From CAVVSD01 sp963750895 (GTDB taxonomy: Bacteria > Actinomycetota > Thermoleophilia > Solirubrobacterales > Solirubrobacteraceae): 64,000 nt of DNA. Of the stretch, positions 17,682 to 25,977 are shown one piece after another (position 1 is the first letter of the stretch; each line of letters begins with the position of its first letter). A program made the position numbers and the translations under genes. The stretch spans positions 1,426,001-1,490,000 of the forward strand of contig CAVVSD010000006.1 in the NCBI GenBank assembly GCA_963750895.1, read 5' to 3'. The notes under the pieces were generated by a model that did no database searches, was not told the DNA's origin, and saw only the letters and a list, made by a program, of their open reading frames with translations.

Positions 17682-19284
17682 CTAGAGCAGGCCGCGCTGG
17701 GTGGCGTAGGCGACGGCGGCGGCGCGGGACGGCGTGCGGAGCTTCGCGCGGATGTTCGCGACGTGGCGGTGCACCGTGTGCGGGCTGAGGAACAGGCGCG
17801 CCGCGATCTGGGGGTCGCCGAGCCCCTCGGCCACGAGCCGCAGGATCTCCGTCTCCCTCGGGCTGAGCTCCTCGGGGATCGCGTCGTCGGTGCGGGTCGC
17901 GCGCAGGCGGGCGAGCATGTCGCGCGCCGCGCGAGCCTCGGCGGCAGCGCGGTCCGCGCGGCCGAGCGCCTGCAGCGCCTCGGCGAGCAGGAGGCGCGAG
18001 CGGGCCGCGTCGTAGGGCGCCGCGCAGGCGGCGAACAGGTCGGCAGCGTCCTCGGCGGCACGGCGCGCGCCGTCGTGGTCGCCGGCCGCGGCGAGGACCT
18101 CGGCCCGCACGAACCGGCCGCGCCCGCGCATGTACGGCGTGCCGAGCCGCGCGGCGTCGCGCTCGAGCTCGTCGGCGCCCGCGGTCGCCCCGTCGTGGTC
18201 GCCCGCGCGTGCGGACGCGCGCGCCTTGAGCTCGAGCGCCGGGAAGCGGTCGAGGAGGCTCGCCTCGCCGGCGTTGCGCAGCACGCGGTCGGCGGCGTCG
18301 ACCCCGGCCGACGGGTCGCCCGCCTCGGTGTCCAGCTCGCCGAGGGCGAGGACGGCGCCGGGCAGCGGGACCGCCGACTCGTACAGCTCGCGCGCACCCA
18401 CGCGATCGCCCTGCGACGCGCGCAGCCGGCCCAGCCGCACCGCCGTCGACGCGGCCATCGCAGGGCGCGTGGTGCTCATGTCCCTGAGCGCGCTGGACAG
18501 CTCCTCCTCGGCGTCGCCCCAGTCGCCGCGCGTGGCCAGGACGTCGCCGTAGGCGGTGCGGCAGATGCCGAAGAAGTGGCGCCCGTTCCAGCGCGCCGAC
18601 CACGTGTGCAGCGCGCGGCACCACTGGCCGGCGCGGCCGAAGTCGCCGACGTTCGTGCAGACCGACACGGTGTGGCACAGGGCCCAGCCGGGCGCGACGA
18701 TGAGGTCGAAGTCCTCGGCGATCGCGAGCGCCGCGCAGGCGTCGAGCCGGCGCAGCCCGTCCTCCACGTCGCCGCGGGCGACGAGCGCACTGCCGAGGAC
18801 CGCGTTGCCCACGACCTCGACGCCGACGTCCCCGATCACCCTGGCCACCTCGATCGCCTCCTCCGCCTTGGCCAGCGCGGTGGCGGGATCGCCGTGCGCG
18901 AAGAGCGCGAGGTCGGCCGCCATGAGGAGGTTGTAGCCGTGCTCGGGGCAGGGAGGGCGGTCGCGCACGAGGTCCTCCGCGCGGCGCAGCCACGCGCCGG
19001 CGACGGCGTCGTCGCCGCGGAAGTCGAAGTGGTCCGATGCCAGCCACATCGCCATCCGCGCGGCCCCGCACGAATCGCCGGCCTGGCGGTACGCGCGGAA
19101 CGCGGCGCTCGCGCGCGGCGAACGTGGCGTCGAGGTCGCCCTGCCACCAGGCTGCCCAGCTCACGCCCTCCCACGCCGCGCCGCCGCCGGCCTCCGACGC
19201 CTGCTCGTAGTGGGCTCGCGCGTCGTCCCATGCGGCCCGCTCGAGCGCCGCGCGACCGAGAGCGAGCGGGTCGTCGCCGGGCAT
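17682..19284 (-). CDS. TPR-LuxR transcriptional regulator, one frameshift
   Basis: About 533 residues after correction. The start MPGDDPLALGRAALERA reads in one frame to about residue 57. An extra base at about 19105-19112 then shifts the frame, which continues with AFRAYRQAGDSCGAARMAMW. The body is tandem TPR-like helices throughout. The C-terminal LuxR domain is LSPRETEILRLVAEGLGDPQ to NIRAKLRTPSRAAAVAYATQ. There is no AAA/STAND ATPase, unlike the larger LuxR protein two genes downstream. It is probably a small-signal- or protein-gated activator. The next gene, 78 bases downstream, is the FAD oxidoreductase. Confidence 0.82.
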
Positions 19285-19380
19285 GGCGCGACCCTACCCG
19301 TCCGTGAGAGCCTGCTGGGAAACGGTTCGAAGTGTGCGCAAGCGGACATGTGACGAGCCACTGGGCCTACGCTCGACAGG

Positions 19381-20421
19381 GTGTCCACGACGTCCCCCGA
19401 GCATCACCCTGAGTCGCCGGACACGCACGAGATCCCCAACGAGCTGGACACGCGCAGGCTCGTCCGTCGTGCGCTCGTCGTGGTCGTCGCGATCGTCGTC
19501 CTGGTGCTCATCGCGCTGCTCGCGCCGGGGCTGGGCTCGGTCCGCGCGATCCTCGAGCGCGCATCGCCCGGATGGATCGCGGTCGCGATCCTCCTCGAGG
19601 TGCTGTCGAGCCTCTCCTACGTGGCGATGTTCCGCCCGGCGTTCTGCCCGCGGATGTCGTGGCGCTCGACGTTCGAGATCTCGCTCTCGGAGATCGCCGT
19701 CGGCTCGATCGTCCCGGCGAGCGGCGCCGGCGGGGTCGCGCTCGGCGCCTGGATCCTCACGCGCTCCGGCATGCCCGTCGCGGTCGTCGCGCGGCGCAGC
19801 GTCGCGTTCCTGCTCATCAAGAGCTCCGTGAACTTCGTCGCGGTCGCGATCATCGGCGTCCTGCTGTGGCTCGGCGTCGGACCCGACCTCTCCCCCGCGC
19901 TGACCATCCTGGGCACGGCGATCTCCGTCGGCATCCTCGTGGGGGTCCCGGTCGTCGCCCGCGCGCTCGGGAAGGCGGGCGCACGCGGCGGGAAGAAGCT
20001 GCGCGCCGTCGCGACCGCGGTGTACGACGGCGTCGGCGAGGCGGGGCGCCTGCTCAAGCAGGGGGACCCGCTGCTCATCGGCGGCGCGATCGGCTACTGG
20101 TTCTTCGACAACCTCGTGCTGCTGGCGACGTTCCACGCGTTCGGGCTCTCGCCGCCGCTGATCATCGTCCTCATGGCCTACCTGTGCGGCCAGCTCGGCG
20201 GCATCCTGCCGCTGCCCGGCGGCATCGGGGGCATCGACGGCGGGCTCATCGGGACGCTCATCGTCTACGGCATCCCGGTCGCCGAGGCGACGGCCGCGGT
20301 CCTGGCCTACCGCGTCGTGCTGTTCTGGATCCCGCTCCTGATGGGCATCCCCGCCTGGTTCTTCCTGCGCCGGGGGCTCGACGACATCGCGCGCGAGGAC
20401 CTCAAGGCCGTCGAGGCCTGA
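19381..20421 (+). CDS. UPF0104/LPG-synthase-like integral membrane protein
   Basis: A 346-residue polytopic membrane protein with about eight hydrophobic segments, the first at about 30-52. The family signature is visible: SEIAVGSIVPASGAGGVALGAW (about 101-122), GYWFFDNLVLLATF and LGGILPLPGGIGGIDGGLIG (about 278-297). Relatives include the flippase part of MprF (lysylphosphatidylglycerol synthase) and YbhN-like lipid or glycan translocases. No aminoacyl-transferase domain is fused, so a lipid or glycolipid flipping role is inferred. The GTG start is divergent from the TPR-LuxR gene. A strong hairpin follows the stop. Confidence 0.82.
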   Translation: MSTTSPEHHPESPDTHEIPNELDTRRLVRRALVVVVAIVVLVLIALLAPGLGSVRAILERASPGWIAVAILLEVLSSLSYVAMFRPAFCPRMSWRSTFEISLSEIAVGSIVPASGAGGVALGAWILTRSGMPVAVVARRSVAFLLIKSSVNFVAVAIIGVLLWLGVGPDLSPALTILGTAISVGILVGVPVVARALGKAGARGGKKLRAVATAVYDGVGEAGRLLKQGDPLLIGGAIGYWFFDNLVLLATFHAFGLSPPLIIVLMAYLCGQLGGILPLPGGIGGIDGGLIGTLIVYGIPVAEATAAVLAYRVVLFWIPLLMGIPAWFFLRRGLDDIAREDLKAVEA

Positions 20422-20429
20422 CCGCACGA

Positions 20430-20453
20430 CGCGCCCGCACGAAGGCGGGCGCG
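20430..20453. terminator. Hairpin between convergent genes
   Basis: A perfect 9-bp inverted repeat, CGCGCCCGC / GCGGGCGCG, with a 6-base loop (ACGAAG). It lies 9 bases after the stop of the membrane-protein gene and 20 bases before the end of the convergent LPXTG gene. There is no clear T-run on either side. A bidirectional terminator is inferred from position and symmetry. Confidence 0.55.
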
Positions 20454-20473
20454 CCGGTGGAGCGGGGTGCGGC

Positions 20474-21072
20474 TCAGGCGTCCGGACGCGTGCGGCGGCG
20501 CAGCACGACGCCACCCGCGAGCGAGCCGGCGCCGAGCAGCGCGACGAGGCCGGTGTCCATGCCCGTGTAGGGCAGGCTCGCGCCCGTGCTCGCCTCGACC
20601 GGCTGGGCCTTCGCCGTGGCGATCGGCGCCGAGGCGTGGACCTCGCCGGCGACGGCCGAGCTCGGCTTCGTGTGGTGCTTGCGGGCGGGCTTCTTCGGCC
20701 GGCTTCTTCTCAGGGACGGCCTGCGCGACCGGCTGCGGTGCGGGCGCGGCGGCCGGCGCCGGTGCCGGTGCCGGTGCCGGGGCGGGCGCCGGTGCGGCGG
20801 CGGGAGCCGGAGCCGGTGCGGGAGCCGGTGCCGGCGTGGGCGCCGGAGCCGGCGTGGGCGCCGGTGCGGGCGTCGGCGTCGGTGCCGGGCGTCGGCGTAT
20901 CAGGGACGCACGTGCCGGGCTTCGTCGAGGACTCGTGCTGACCCTGAGGACAGGTGCACGCCGAGGCGATCGCGGGCTGGACCATCGCCCCGGCACCGGC
21001 CAGGGCCGGGATCGCGGCGGCGAGGATGGCGAGGCGGCGCACGGACGGGCGGGTGATGCTGTGGGGGGACAT
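20474..21072 (-). CDS. LPXTG-anchored Pro/Ala-rich surface protein, two frameshifts
   Basis: A sortase substrate of about 198 residues once two single-base insertions are removed (about 20887 and about 20697). The signal peptide MSPHSITRPSVRRLAILAAA is followed by a short Cys-containing head (CTCPQGQHESSTKPGTCVPD). Next comes a Pro-Thr/Pro-Ala repeat stalk of about 70 residues, a Lys-rich stretch (KKPARKHHTKPSS), and a full sorting signal: LPYTG, a hydrophobic span (LVALLGAGSLAGGVVL) and an RRRTR tail. The intact sorting signal in the third frame shows the gene is functional apart from the shifts. The ATG at 21072 has AAGGAG nine bases upstream. It probably displays the cysteine head away from the wall. 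No sortase gene is in the window. Confidence 0.8.
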
Positions 21073-21140
21073 GCGGTGTGCTCCTTGGGGGTGGACGGCG
21101 ATCACGCTGAGGAGCATCTGTGGGGAGAGCGTGATGGTCG

Positions 21141-21188
21141 TCAGTACTGAGCTACCTCATTGTCCACCCGCCTGCCACTCAGTACCGA
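21141..21188. promoter_or_regulatory. Paired TCAGTACYGA boxes upstream of the LPXTG gene
   Basis: TCAGTACTGA (21141-21150) is a perfect 10-bp palindrome. TCAGTACCGA (21179-21188) is a second copy with one change, 38 bases further away, nearly four helical turns. They sit about 70 and 108 bases upstream of the LPXTG start, in the only sizeable spacer between it and the VOC gene. A regulator binding to the pair is inferred. No regulator gene is adjacent. Confidence 0.4.
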
Positions 21189-21210
21189 GGGCCACTGCGT
21201 AGGCCGCCGC

Positions 21211-21588
21211 CTACAGCGCCTGCCCCGCGCCCAGGAGGTTGCCCTCGCTGTCGCGGAACCAGATCGCGCGCTCCCCGCGCCCGCCCTTGCTGGGGTAGTT
21301 GCCCTCGACCTCCGTGATGTCGTCGACCTCGAGCGTCACCCCGCGTTCCCGGAGGTGGGCGGCGAACGCCTCGATGTCGTCGACCTCGAACCCCATCTGC
21401 GTGTGCGTCCCCGACGGCGCGCCGGCCGAGGTGAACAGCGCGAACTCCCCGCCCCCGGCGGGGGTGTAGAGCAGCCCGCCCGGCCGCTCCTCGGACGGCT
21501 CGAGCCCGAGGGTCTCGGCGTAGAAGGCCCGGGCCCTGTCCAGGTCCTGGGCGGGAAGGCGCGTGGCGACCTTGGCGGTGGCGAGCAT
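21211..21588 (-). CDS. VOC-family (glyoxalase-like) protein
   Basis: A 125-residue single VOC module. It opens MLATAKVATRLPAQDLDRAR, followed by FYAETLGLEPSEE, and ends in IWFRDSEGNLLG, the usual C-terminal beta strand with a metal-ligand Glu. The ATG at 21588 is used because a good ribosome site (GAGGAGA) precedes it. The open frame extends upstream only across the neighbouring DUF2294 gene. The function could be thiol-conjugate isomerisation, ring cleavage or antibiotic binding. Nothing in the active site decides between these. Confidence 0.8.
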   Translation of the reverse strand: MLATAKVATRLPAQDLDRARAFYAETLGLEPSEERPGGLLYTPAGGGEFALFTSAGAPSGTHTQMGFEVDDIEAFAAHLRERGVTLEVDDITEVEGNYPSKGGRGERAIWFRDSEGNLLGAGQAL

Positions 21589-21640
21589 GCGTGTCTCCTC
21601 TCGGTTCGGTCCCTTCAGGGACCGGTCGCGAGCCGCGGAC

Positions 21641-22069
21641 TCATCGGTCTCCAATTGAGAACGAGTCGTAGTAGCGTTTGCGCGCCGACCGTGCGGCACA
21701 CGCGACGACGGGGCCGTCGCCCGTGACGGGCTCGAGGTAGAACACCTCGCAGCGACATGTCCGCGGTCAGCGTCGATGCCGCTGACGAATGCGATCACGT
21801 TGCGGCCCGTGACCCGCTCGGCCGCCTCGCGGAAGTCCCCCTCGCGGGCGTGTTGGAAGAACATGCGCGTCTCGCGCAGGCGCTGGTGCTCCCCCATCGC
21901 CACCATGGACTGCTCGGCCGGCGTGAGCGTGCGCTCCAGGCTGCAGATGACGTGTCCGGGCCCGCGAGTGCGTCCGGGCGCGAGCGGGGCCGCGGCCGAA
22001 CAGCTCCTTGTAGAGCCGAACCATCTCGTTCGAGAGCTCGAGCGAGACGTCGTTGCGGGCGTCAGACAT
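21641..22069 (-). CDS. DUF2294-domain protein, at least two frameshifts
   Basis: The pieces read in three frames: MSDARNDVSLELSNEMVRLY to about 21985; then GPGHVICSLERTLTPAEQSM through GRNVIAFVSGIDAD to about 21775; then EVFYLEPVTGDGP to a TGA at 21641-21643. Joined, they match the DUF2294 (Na-translocating decarboxylase-associated) fold of about 120 residues plus a short tail (SARKRYYDSFSIGDR). The function of DUF2294 is not established. Shifts at about 21980 (one extra base in GCGGGCCC) and about 21770 break it. With two or more defects it may be a real pseudogene, but nearby genes show the same kind of single-base error. Confidence 0.6.
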
Positions 22070-22140
22070 AGGGCCAACGTCCTCCCCCGTGCGTCCCGGC
22101 TTGCACCGCCGATGTTGCTGCCTTACTCCGGCAAGTCCAG

Positions 22141-22554
22141 CTACCGGACCTCGCCGTCGGTGAGCGCGATCGCCTCGATCTCGATCTGCAGCTCCGGGAG
22201 GCCGAGGGCGGTGACGCCGACGATCGTGTCCGCCGGCCAGGGGCGGGTGAAGTACCTGGCGCGCAGCTCGACGATCTTGGGGAAGTTCGCCATGTCGGTG
22301 AGGTAGATCGTCACCTTCACGATCTTGTCGAGCCCCGAGCCACCGGCCTCCAGGACGCGCCGGAGGTTCGCGAACGTCTGCTCGGCCTGCGCGTCGAAGT
22401 CGCCGACGCCGACGATGTTGCCCGCCTCGTCGATCGACGCCTGGCCGGAGACGATCACCAGGCCCCCCACCCGGTACCCGAGCGCGATGTTGAACTGGTC
22501 GAACGGATCCGGGTCGAGCCTGATCCCGTGCGCGTCGAGTCTCCTGTCGGTCAT
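22141..22554 (-). CDS. RidA/YjgF-family enamine deaminase
   Basis: A 137-residue RidA-fold protein. Characteristic segments are VSGQASIDEAGNIVGVGDFD, QAEQTFANLRRVLEAGG and VTALGLPELQIEIEAIA, the last including the family PELQIEIEA pattern. RidA proteins hydrolyse reactive enamine/imine intermediates. Its ATG overlaps the TGA of the VOC gene (ATGA), making it the last gene of a cupin-VOC-RidA operon. It may detoxify an imine made by the operon's pathway. Confidence 0.88.
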   Translation of the reverse strand: MTDRRLDAHGIRLDPDPFDQFNIALGYRVGGLVIVSGQASIDEAGNIVGVGDFDAQAEQTFANLRRVLEAGGSGLDKIVKVTIYLTDMANFPKIVELRARYFTRPWPADTIVGVTALGLPELQIEIEAIALTDGEVR

Positions 22555-22997
22555 GTCCGCAGCTCCTCCGCCAACGCGATGATGATGCCGCCGGGACCGC
22601 TGAGGTAGCAGAGCCGGTACACGTCCTCGTACTGCGCCACCTCGCCGATGAGCTCGGCGCCGTGCGCCTGCATGCGGGCGACGACCTCGTCGATGTCGTC
22701 GACGGCGAACATGAGGCGGCGAAGGCCGAGCGTGTTCGGTGCCGTCGACCCGGGTTCGACGACGTCCGGCGCGTGGAACTTCGTCAGCTCGAGTCGGCTG
22801 TGACCGTCCGGCGTCCGCACGAACGCGATCTCGACCCGGACGCCCTCGATCCCGACGACCTGGTCGACCCACGGTCCCTCGACGGCCGATCCCGATCCGT
22901 CGCCCTGGACCTCCATGCCGAGCTCCACGAAGTAGGCGACGGCAGCCTCGAGGTCGTCGACGACCACGCCGACGTGATCCATGCGCTGGATCGTCAC
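22551..22997 (-). CDS. VOC-family protein, middle gene of cupin-VOC-RidA operon
   Basis: A 148-residue protein with two VOC half-modules. Motifs are MDHVGVVVDDLEAAVAYFVE (first betaalphabeta unit), VEIAFVRTPDGHSRLELTKF, and the C-terminal LCYLSGPGGIIIALAEEL. The GTG at 22995-22997 is chosen because it overlaps the TGA of the upstream cupin gene. The TGA of this gene in turn overlaps the ATG of the RidA gene. It resembles methylmalonyl-CoA-epimerase and glyoxalase-like dioxygenase folds, but the substrate is unknown. Confidence 0.83.
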   Translation of the reverse strand: MTIQRMDHVGVVVDDLEAAVAYFVELGMEVQGDGSGSAVEGPWVDQVVGIEGVRVEIAFVRTPDGHSRLELTKFHAPDVVEPGSTAPNTLGLRRLMFAVDDIDEVVARMQAHGAELIGEVAQYEDVYRLCYLSGPGGIIIALAEELRT

Positions 22998-23401
22998 GAC
23001 GCGTCGGTCCACCAGTCGCGCTCGCCCTCGACGTCCCCGCGCGGGTCCTCGCCGAGGTTGGGCGCGCCGATGACGAGGATCTCGAGGCCCTGCGGCCCGG
23101 CCTCGTAGCCGCGCCACGTCCCGGGCGGGACGCGCACCGCGTCCCACTCCTCGAGCTCGACGATCTCGTCGTCGAGCTTCATCCGCCCGCTCCCGCGCAC
23201 GACCACGTACACCTCCTCCTGCGTCGCGTGCGTGTGGCCGTACGGAAAGCGATAGCCGGGCGGGACGCGCTGGTAGGTCAGGCCGGAGCGCTCGAGCTCG
23301 AGCGCCTTGGTCGCCGCGCGGAACTCGAGGTCCGGCGGGCCGTCGAAGTTGGACCCGAGATCCTCCAGGTCCCTCTTGAGGTTCCTGAGCGTGAACGGCA
23401 C
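22994..23401 (-). CDS. Cupin-domain protein
   Basis: A 135-residue single cupin. The metal-binding motifs GHTHATQEEVYVVVRGSG (about 55-72, two His and a Glu) and PPGTWRGYEAGPQGLE correspond to cupin motifs 1 and 2. In motif 2 the usual third His is not evident. Such small cupins act as isomerases, dioxygenases or sugar/organic-acid binders. It is the first gene of a tight three-gene operon with VOC and RidA genes, which points to metabolism of a small, reactive organic compound. Confidence 0.83.
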   Translation of the reverse strand: MPFTLRNLKRDLEDLGSNFDGPPDLEFRAATKALELERSGLTYQRVPPGYRFPYGHTHATQEEVYVVVRGSGRMKLDDEIVELEEWDAVRVPPGTWRGYEAGPQGLEILVIGAPNLGEDPRGDVEGERDWWTDAS

Positions 23402-23501
23402 GGCGCAATCCTAAGGTGCGACCATCCCGAGATCAGGCGGGCACGCGAGCAGTCGGACTGAGGAACGATGAGTTCACGCGAGATGCCACGTCTCTAGGGT
23501 C

Positions 23502-24068
23502 ATGAGCGAGAGAAGAGTGGTTCTCAAGATGGTCCTGTCCCTCGACGGTTTCGCCACGTCCCTCGACGGGACCCATGACTGGATGTTCGAGTGGTTCGGC
23601 GACGACTCGAACGAGCGAAGCCTCCGGGCGCTCGAGGAAGCCGGCGTGCACGCGATGGGCCGCCGCAGCTACGAGATCATGGGCCCGCACTGGGCCGCGT
23701 CGGAGGGGCCGATCGCGACGGCGATGAACGACAAGCCGAAGGCCGTCTTCTCGCACACCCTCGAAAGGGCGGAATGGGGACCGGCCGAGATCTTCGGGGA
23801 CCTGAGCGCGGGCATCGCGGACCTGAAGGCCCGGGACGACGGCGGGACGGTCCTGGTCCATGGTGGTCCCGACTTCGCCAAGTCGCTGACGCGCCTGGGC
23901 CTCGTCGACGAGTTCCAGCTGTCGACGGTCCCGATCGCGATCGGCGCGGGCCGCAGCCCGTTCGCGGACCTCCAGGAGCACCTGAAGCTCGACGTCGTCG
24001 ACGAGCAACGCTTCCGAAGCGGAGCCCTCGCACAGACCCTGGTGCCGAGGCGAGACGCTCAGATGTAG
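23502..24068 (+). CDS. RibD C-terminal/dihydrofolate-reductase-like protein
   Basis: A 188-residue single-domain protein of the RibD_C/DHFR superfamily. It begins RVVLKMVLSLDGFATSLDGT, followed by HAMGRRSYEIM (nucleotide-binding helix), VFSHTLERAEW and VLVHGGPDFAKSLTRLGLVD. Such stand-alone proteins are common in actinobacteria and are usually NADPH-dependent reductases of unknown substrate. Its final codons (CAG ATG TAG) lie inside the 14-bp attachment repeat at the left end of the integrated element, so its reading frame was not changed by the insertion. Confidence 0.83.
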   Translation: MSERRVVLKMVLSLDGFATSLDGTHDWMFEWFGDDSNERSLRALEEAGVHAMGRRSYEIMGPHWAASEGPIATAMNDKPKAVFSHTLERAEWGPAEIFGDLSAGIADLKARDDGGTVLVHGGPDFAKSLTRLGLVDEFQLSTVPIAIGAGRSPFADLQEHLKLDVVDEQRFRSGALAQTLVPRRDAQM

Positions 24069-24078
24069 TACGTCTGAG
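24058..24078. other. Left attachment site (attL) of the element
   Basis: The 14-bp core CTCAGATGTAGTAC begins at 24058. With the next seven bases it forms a 21-bp imperfect palindrome: CTCAGA and TCTGAG arms, with only three non-symmetric positions. This is the arrangement expected for paired recombinase-binding sites around a crossover. The core contains the TAG stop of the RibD/DHFR-like gene. Confidence 0.7.
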
Positions 24079-25152
24079 ACCGGGTCAGTACGGGGCGCAC
24101 GCTAACACGACGAGCGGCACGAAGTTGCTGCAAACCCGCATGTTCCGCGGAACCGCTGTTTCTGCATCTGATCGCGAGTGACCGACGGTTGCGTGGTCGT
24201 GTGGGGGTCGCGGATCGTTCAGATCTAGATGCCGCGAGCGTCGTTCAGAGCCCGCTTCGGAGCTCTTCGACGACCAGGTGACCGACCGCCGGTCGGCCGC
24301 CGCGCACGGCAGACGATGGCGGGCGAGGGAAGCGCGACTAGCTCACTTTCCCCTCGCCGACTCAGCCCACCTTCGTACTACCGAGGCAAGGGAAGCTCGC
24401 CCCGGGGACGCCGGTGGCATCCTGCGCCGGCGCCGAGGAGCCCAGTTCGGCCAGTCAGGCCCGGGCCGGGGGAGCGCGCTCGAGTCACCGAGGGCGGCAG
24501 AGTGGCTGGCGGCAATGCCGGGCGCTCGCGTCATTCGGTGGCCGCGGCCGACGGGGCCTCAGACCGCGGTGCGGACGTCGCGGTAGTTGCTCGCTGTCCC
24601 TCTCGCGACCCCGTTCGTCTGTTGACATGGGTAGTAGGCCGCTCTCGTCCCGCCCCGGCTGGGATTTCCGCCCGTTCTGAACGCGACCACCCGCCCCCTC
24701 CTAGAGGAGCGGTCAGGTGGTCGGATTCGGTTCAAGGGCTCCAATGACTCGGGTCGGGACGAGAGCGGATGAGAAGGGAACGAGACGAGGGACGAAGCGG
24801 GACAAGGGATCCATGCATCTCAAGAGAGAGATGAGAGAGTTGAGAGAGAGGACGCGGAGGCCGGTGCTGAGGTGGCGGCGTAGACAGCGTTCGGTAAGAG
24901 TCGCCTTGGCGTAGAGCGCGTAAAGCGCGAGGAGTGTCGGTCGGCCTCCGGAGCATGGCCATGAAGCCGTCGGCGCTGGTCGGCAGCGGCCTTGGTTCCA
25001 CGCGTGGCGACGAGCCGATTCTGAACAGCCGCGGCACGCGCTCGCGCACGCCGGAGCTATGAAGTTTGCTGGCTAGCCGCGTCGCTGCCGCTTCCACGCG
25101 GTTGCGGAAGTGCGATGCGGTCGCAAGGGAACGTCACATGGCGTTGCGGTGG
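24072..25152. other. Non-coding stretch inside the element, about 1.08 kb
   Basis: No reading frame here resembles a real protein. Landmarks are: GTTCCGCGGAAC at 24142-24153, a perfect 12-bp palindrome; two TCGTTCAGA direct repeats near 24210-24250; a 40-base hairpin at 24684-24723 with CGACCACC/GGTGGTCG outer and CTCCT/AGGAG inner arms; and a strongly purine-biased tract at about 24757-24862 with several GA runs. Some of these could be integrase arm sites or an RNA gene, but none is a known family. Confidence 0.5.
24684..24723. repeat. Long bipartite hairpin in the element's non-coding end
   Basis: Outer arms CGACCACC and GGTGGTCG (8 bp) and inner arms CTCCT and AGGAG (5 bp, AG loop) are separated by short unpaired stretches that also contain CCG/CGG. 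The shape resembles a bulged, cruciform-prone site or a structured RNA rather than a simple terminator. No gene ends close to it. Confidence 0.45.
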
Positions 25153-25761
25153 TCATCCGCCTTGGGGCCGCCCCACCGCGCAGACCGCGGGGACCGGGTG
25201 CAGGTCCTCGACCAGCATCCTGTCGACGGAGAATCCGCCCTCGCGTAGCCGGTCGGCCAGCGCATTCCCGAGGTCTGCGGCTCGCTCCGGCGCGAAGTGG
25301 CGTGCGTCCCAGAAGATGTAGAACGCCCCGTCCCGGACCAGGTGCTCGCGCACTGCACTGAGCGCCGCCTTCGGCTGCAGCCAGAAGGGAGCGACGTTGA
25401 AGGCGAAGACCTTGTCGAAGTGCTGAGCGCCGAGGTCGGCGTCCTCCAGCGCGATGGCCTCGAGCATCGCCCTGCCCGCGTTGACGTGCTCGCGATTTCG
25501 CCGCGTGGCCATCTCGATCATCCTGGGCGAGCGGTCGATCGCGGTGATCGTTCCTGTCGCCAGCCGTTCGCAGACCAGGGAGACCGCGACCCCGTGGCCG
25601 CAGCCGACCTCGAGGAGGCGGTCCGCCGGGCGGACCTCCAGCGTGTCGACCGCCCAGACGAACCGCTCCGATGCCTTGCCGGCCATGCCCCAGCAATAGC
25701 ACCGTGCGCCCGTGAAGCCCATGCTGATCGACTCGATGAGCGTCTCGACGGACGGCTTCAT
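25153..25761 (-). CDS. Class I SAM-dependent methyltransferase (element cargo)
   Basis: About 202 residues. The SAM motif I is LLEVGCGHGVAVSLVCERL. The acidic end of beta-2 is ITAIDRSPRMIEMA, motif II is KVFAFNVAPFWL, and the later strand is FYIFWDARHFAPE. The ATG at 25761 (MKPSVETLIES) is preferred. The open frame continues to a TTG at 25878, but the extra residues show no conservation-like pattern. Codon use is less GC-extreme than in flanking chromosomal genes. The substrate is unknown. It resembles small-molecule methyltransferases such as those annotated UbiE-like. Confidence 0.7.
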   Translation of the reverse strand: MKPSVETLIESISMGFTGARCYCWGMAGKASERFVWAVDTLEVRPADRLLEVGCGHGVAVSLVCERLATGTITAIDRSPRMIEMATRRNREHVNAGRAMLEAIALEDADLGAQHFDKVFAFNVAPFWLQPKAALSAVREHLVRDGAFYIFWDARHFAPERAADLGNALADRLREGGFSVDRMLVEDLHPVPAVCAVGRPQGG

Positions 25762-25977
25762 CGCCGACCGCGAGGGCGAACCTGCGCGCGCGGGGAGCAC
25801 ATCGCCGATCGGAAGTAACTTCGGCGGCTGCTCCTCAGCGCAGCAGTAGCCGATCCCCTCGACTGCTTCATCGTCCAAGTGAGTCGAGTGCAGCGTCGCG
25901 GACTACCGCTACGCCGTCGCCAGCAACCGGACCGCTACTCGTCCAAGCGAGCGGTCGACCAGGCCGATAGCTCTTCA

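Noticed and set aside
20422..20720. A tandem DNA repeat array or CRISPR-like array in the Pro/Ala-rich region
   Set aside because: The repeats are short codon-level Pro-Ala units continuous with a coding sequence and have no unique spacers.
24229..24914. Two short plus-strand frames in the element's left end
   Set aside because: Their products are Arg/Gly/Pro-rich with no structural pattern, and the DNA is repeat- and purine-biased rather than codon-like.
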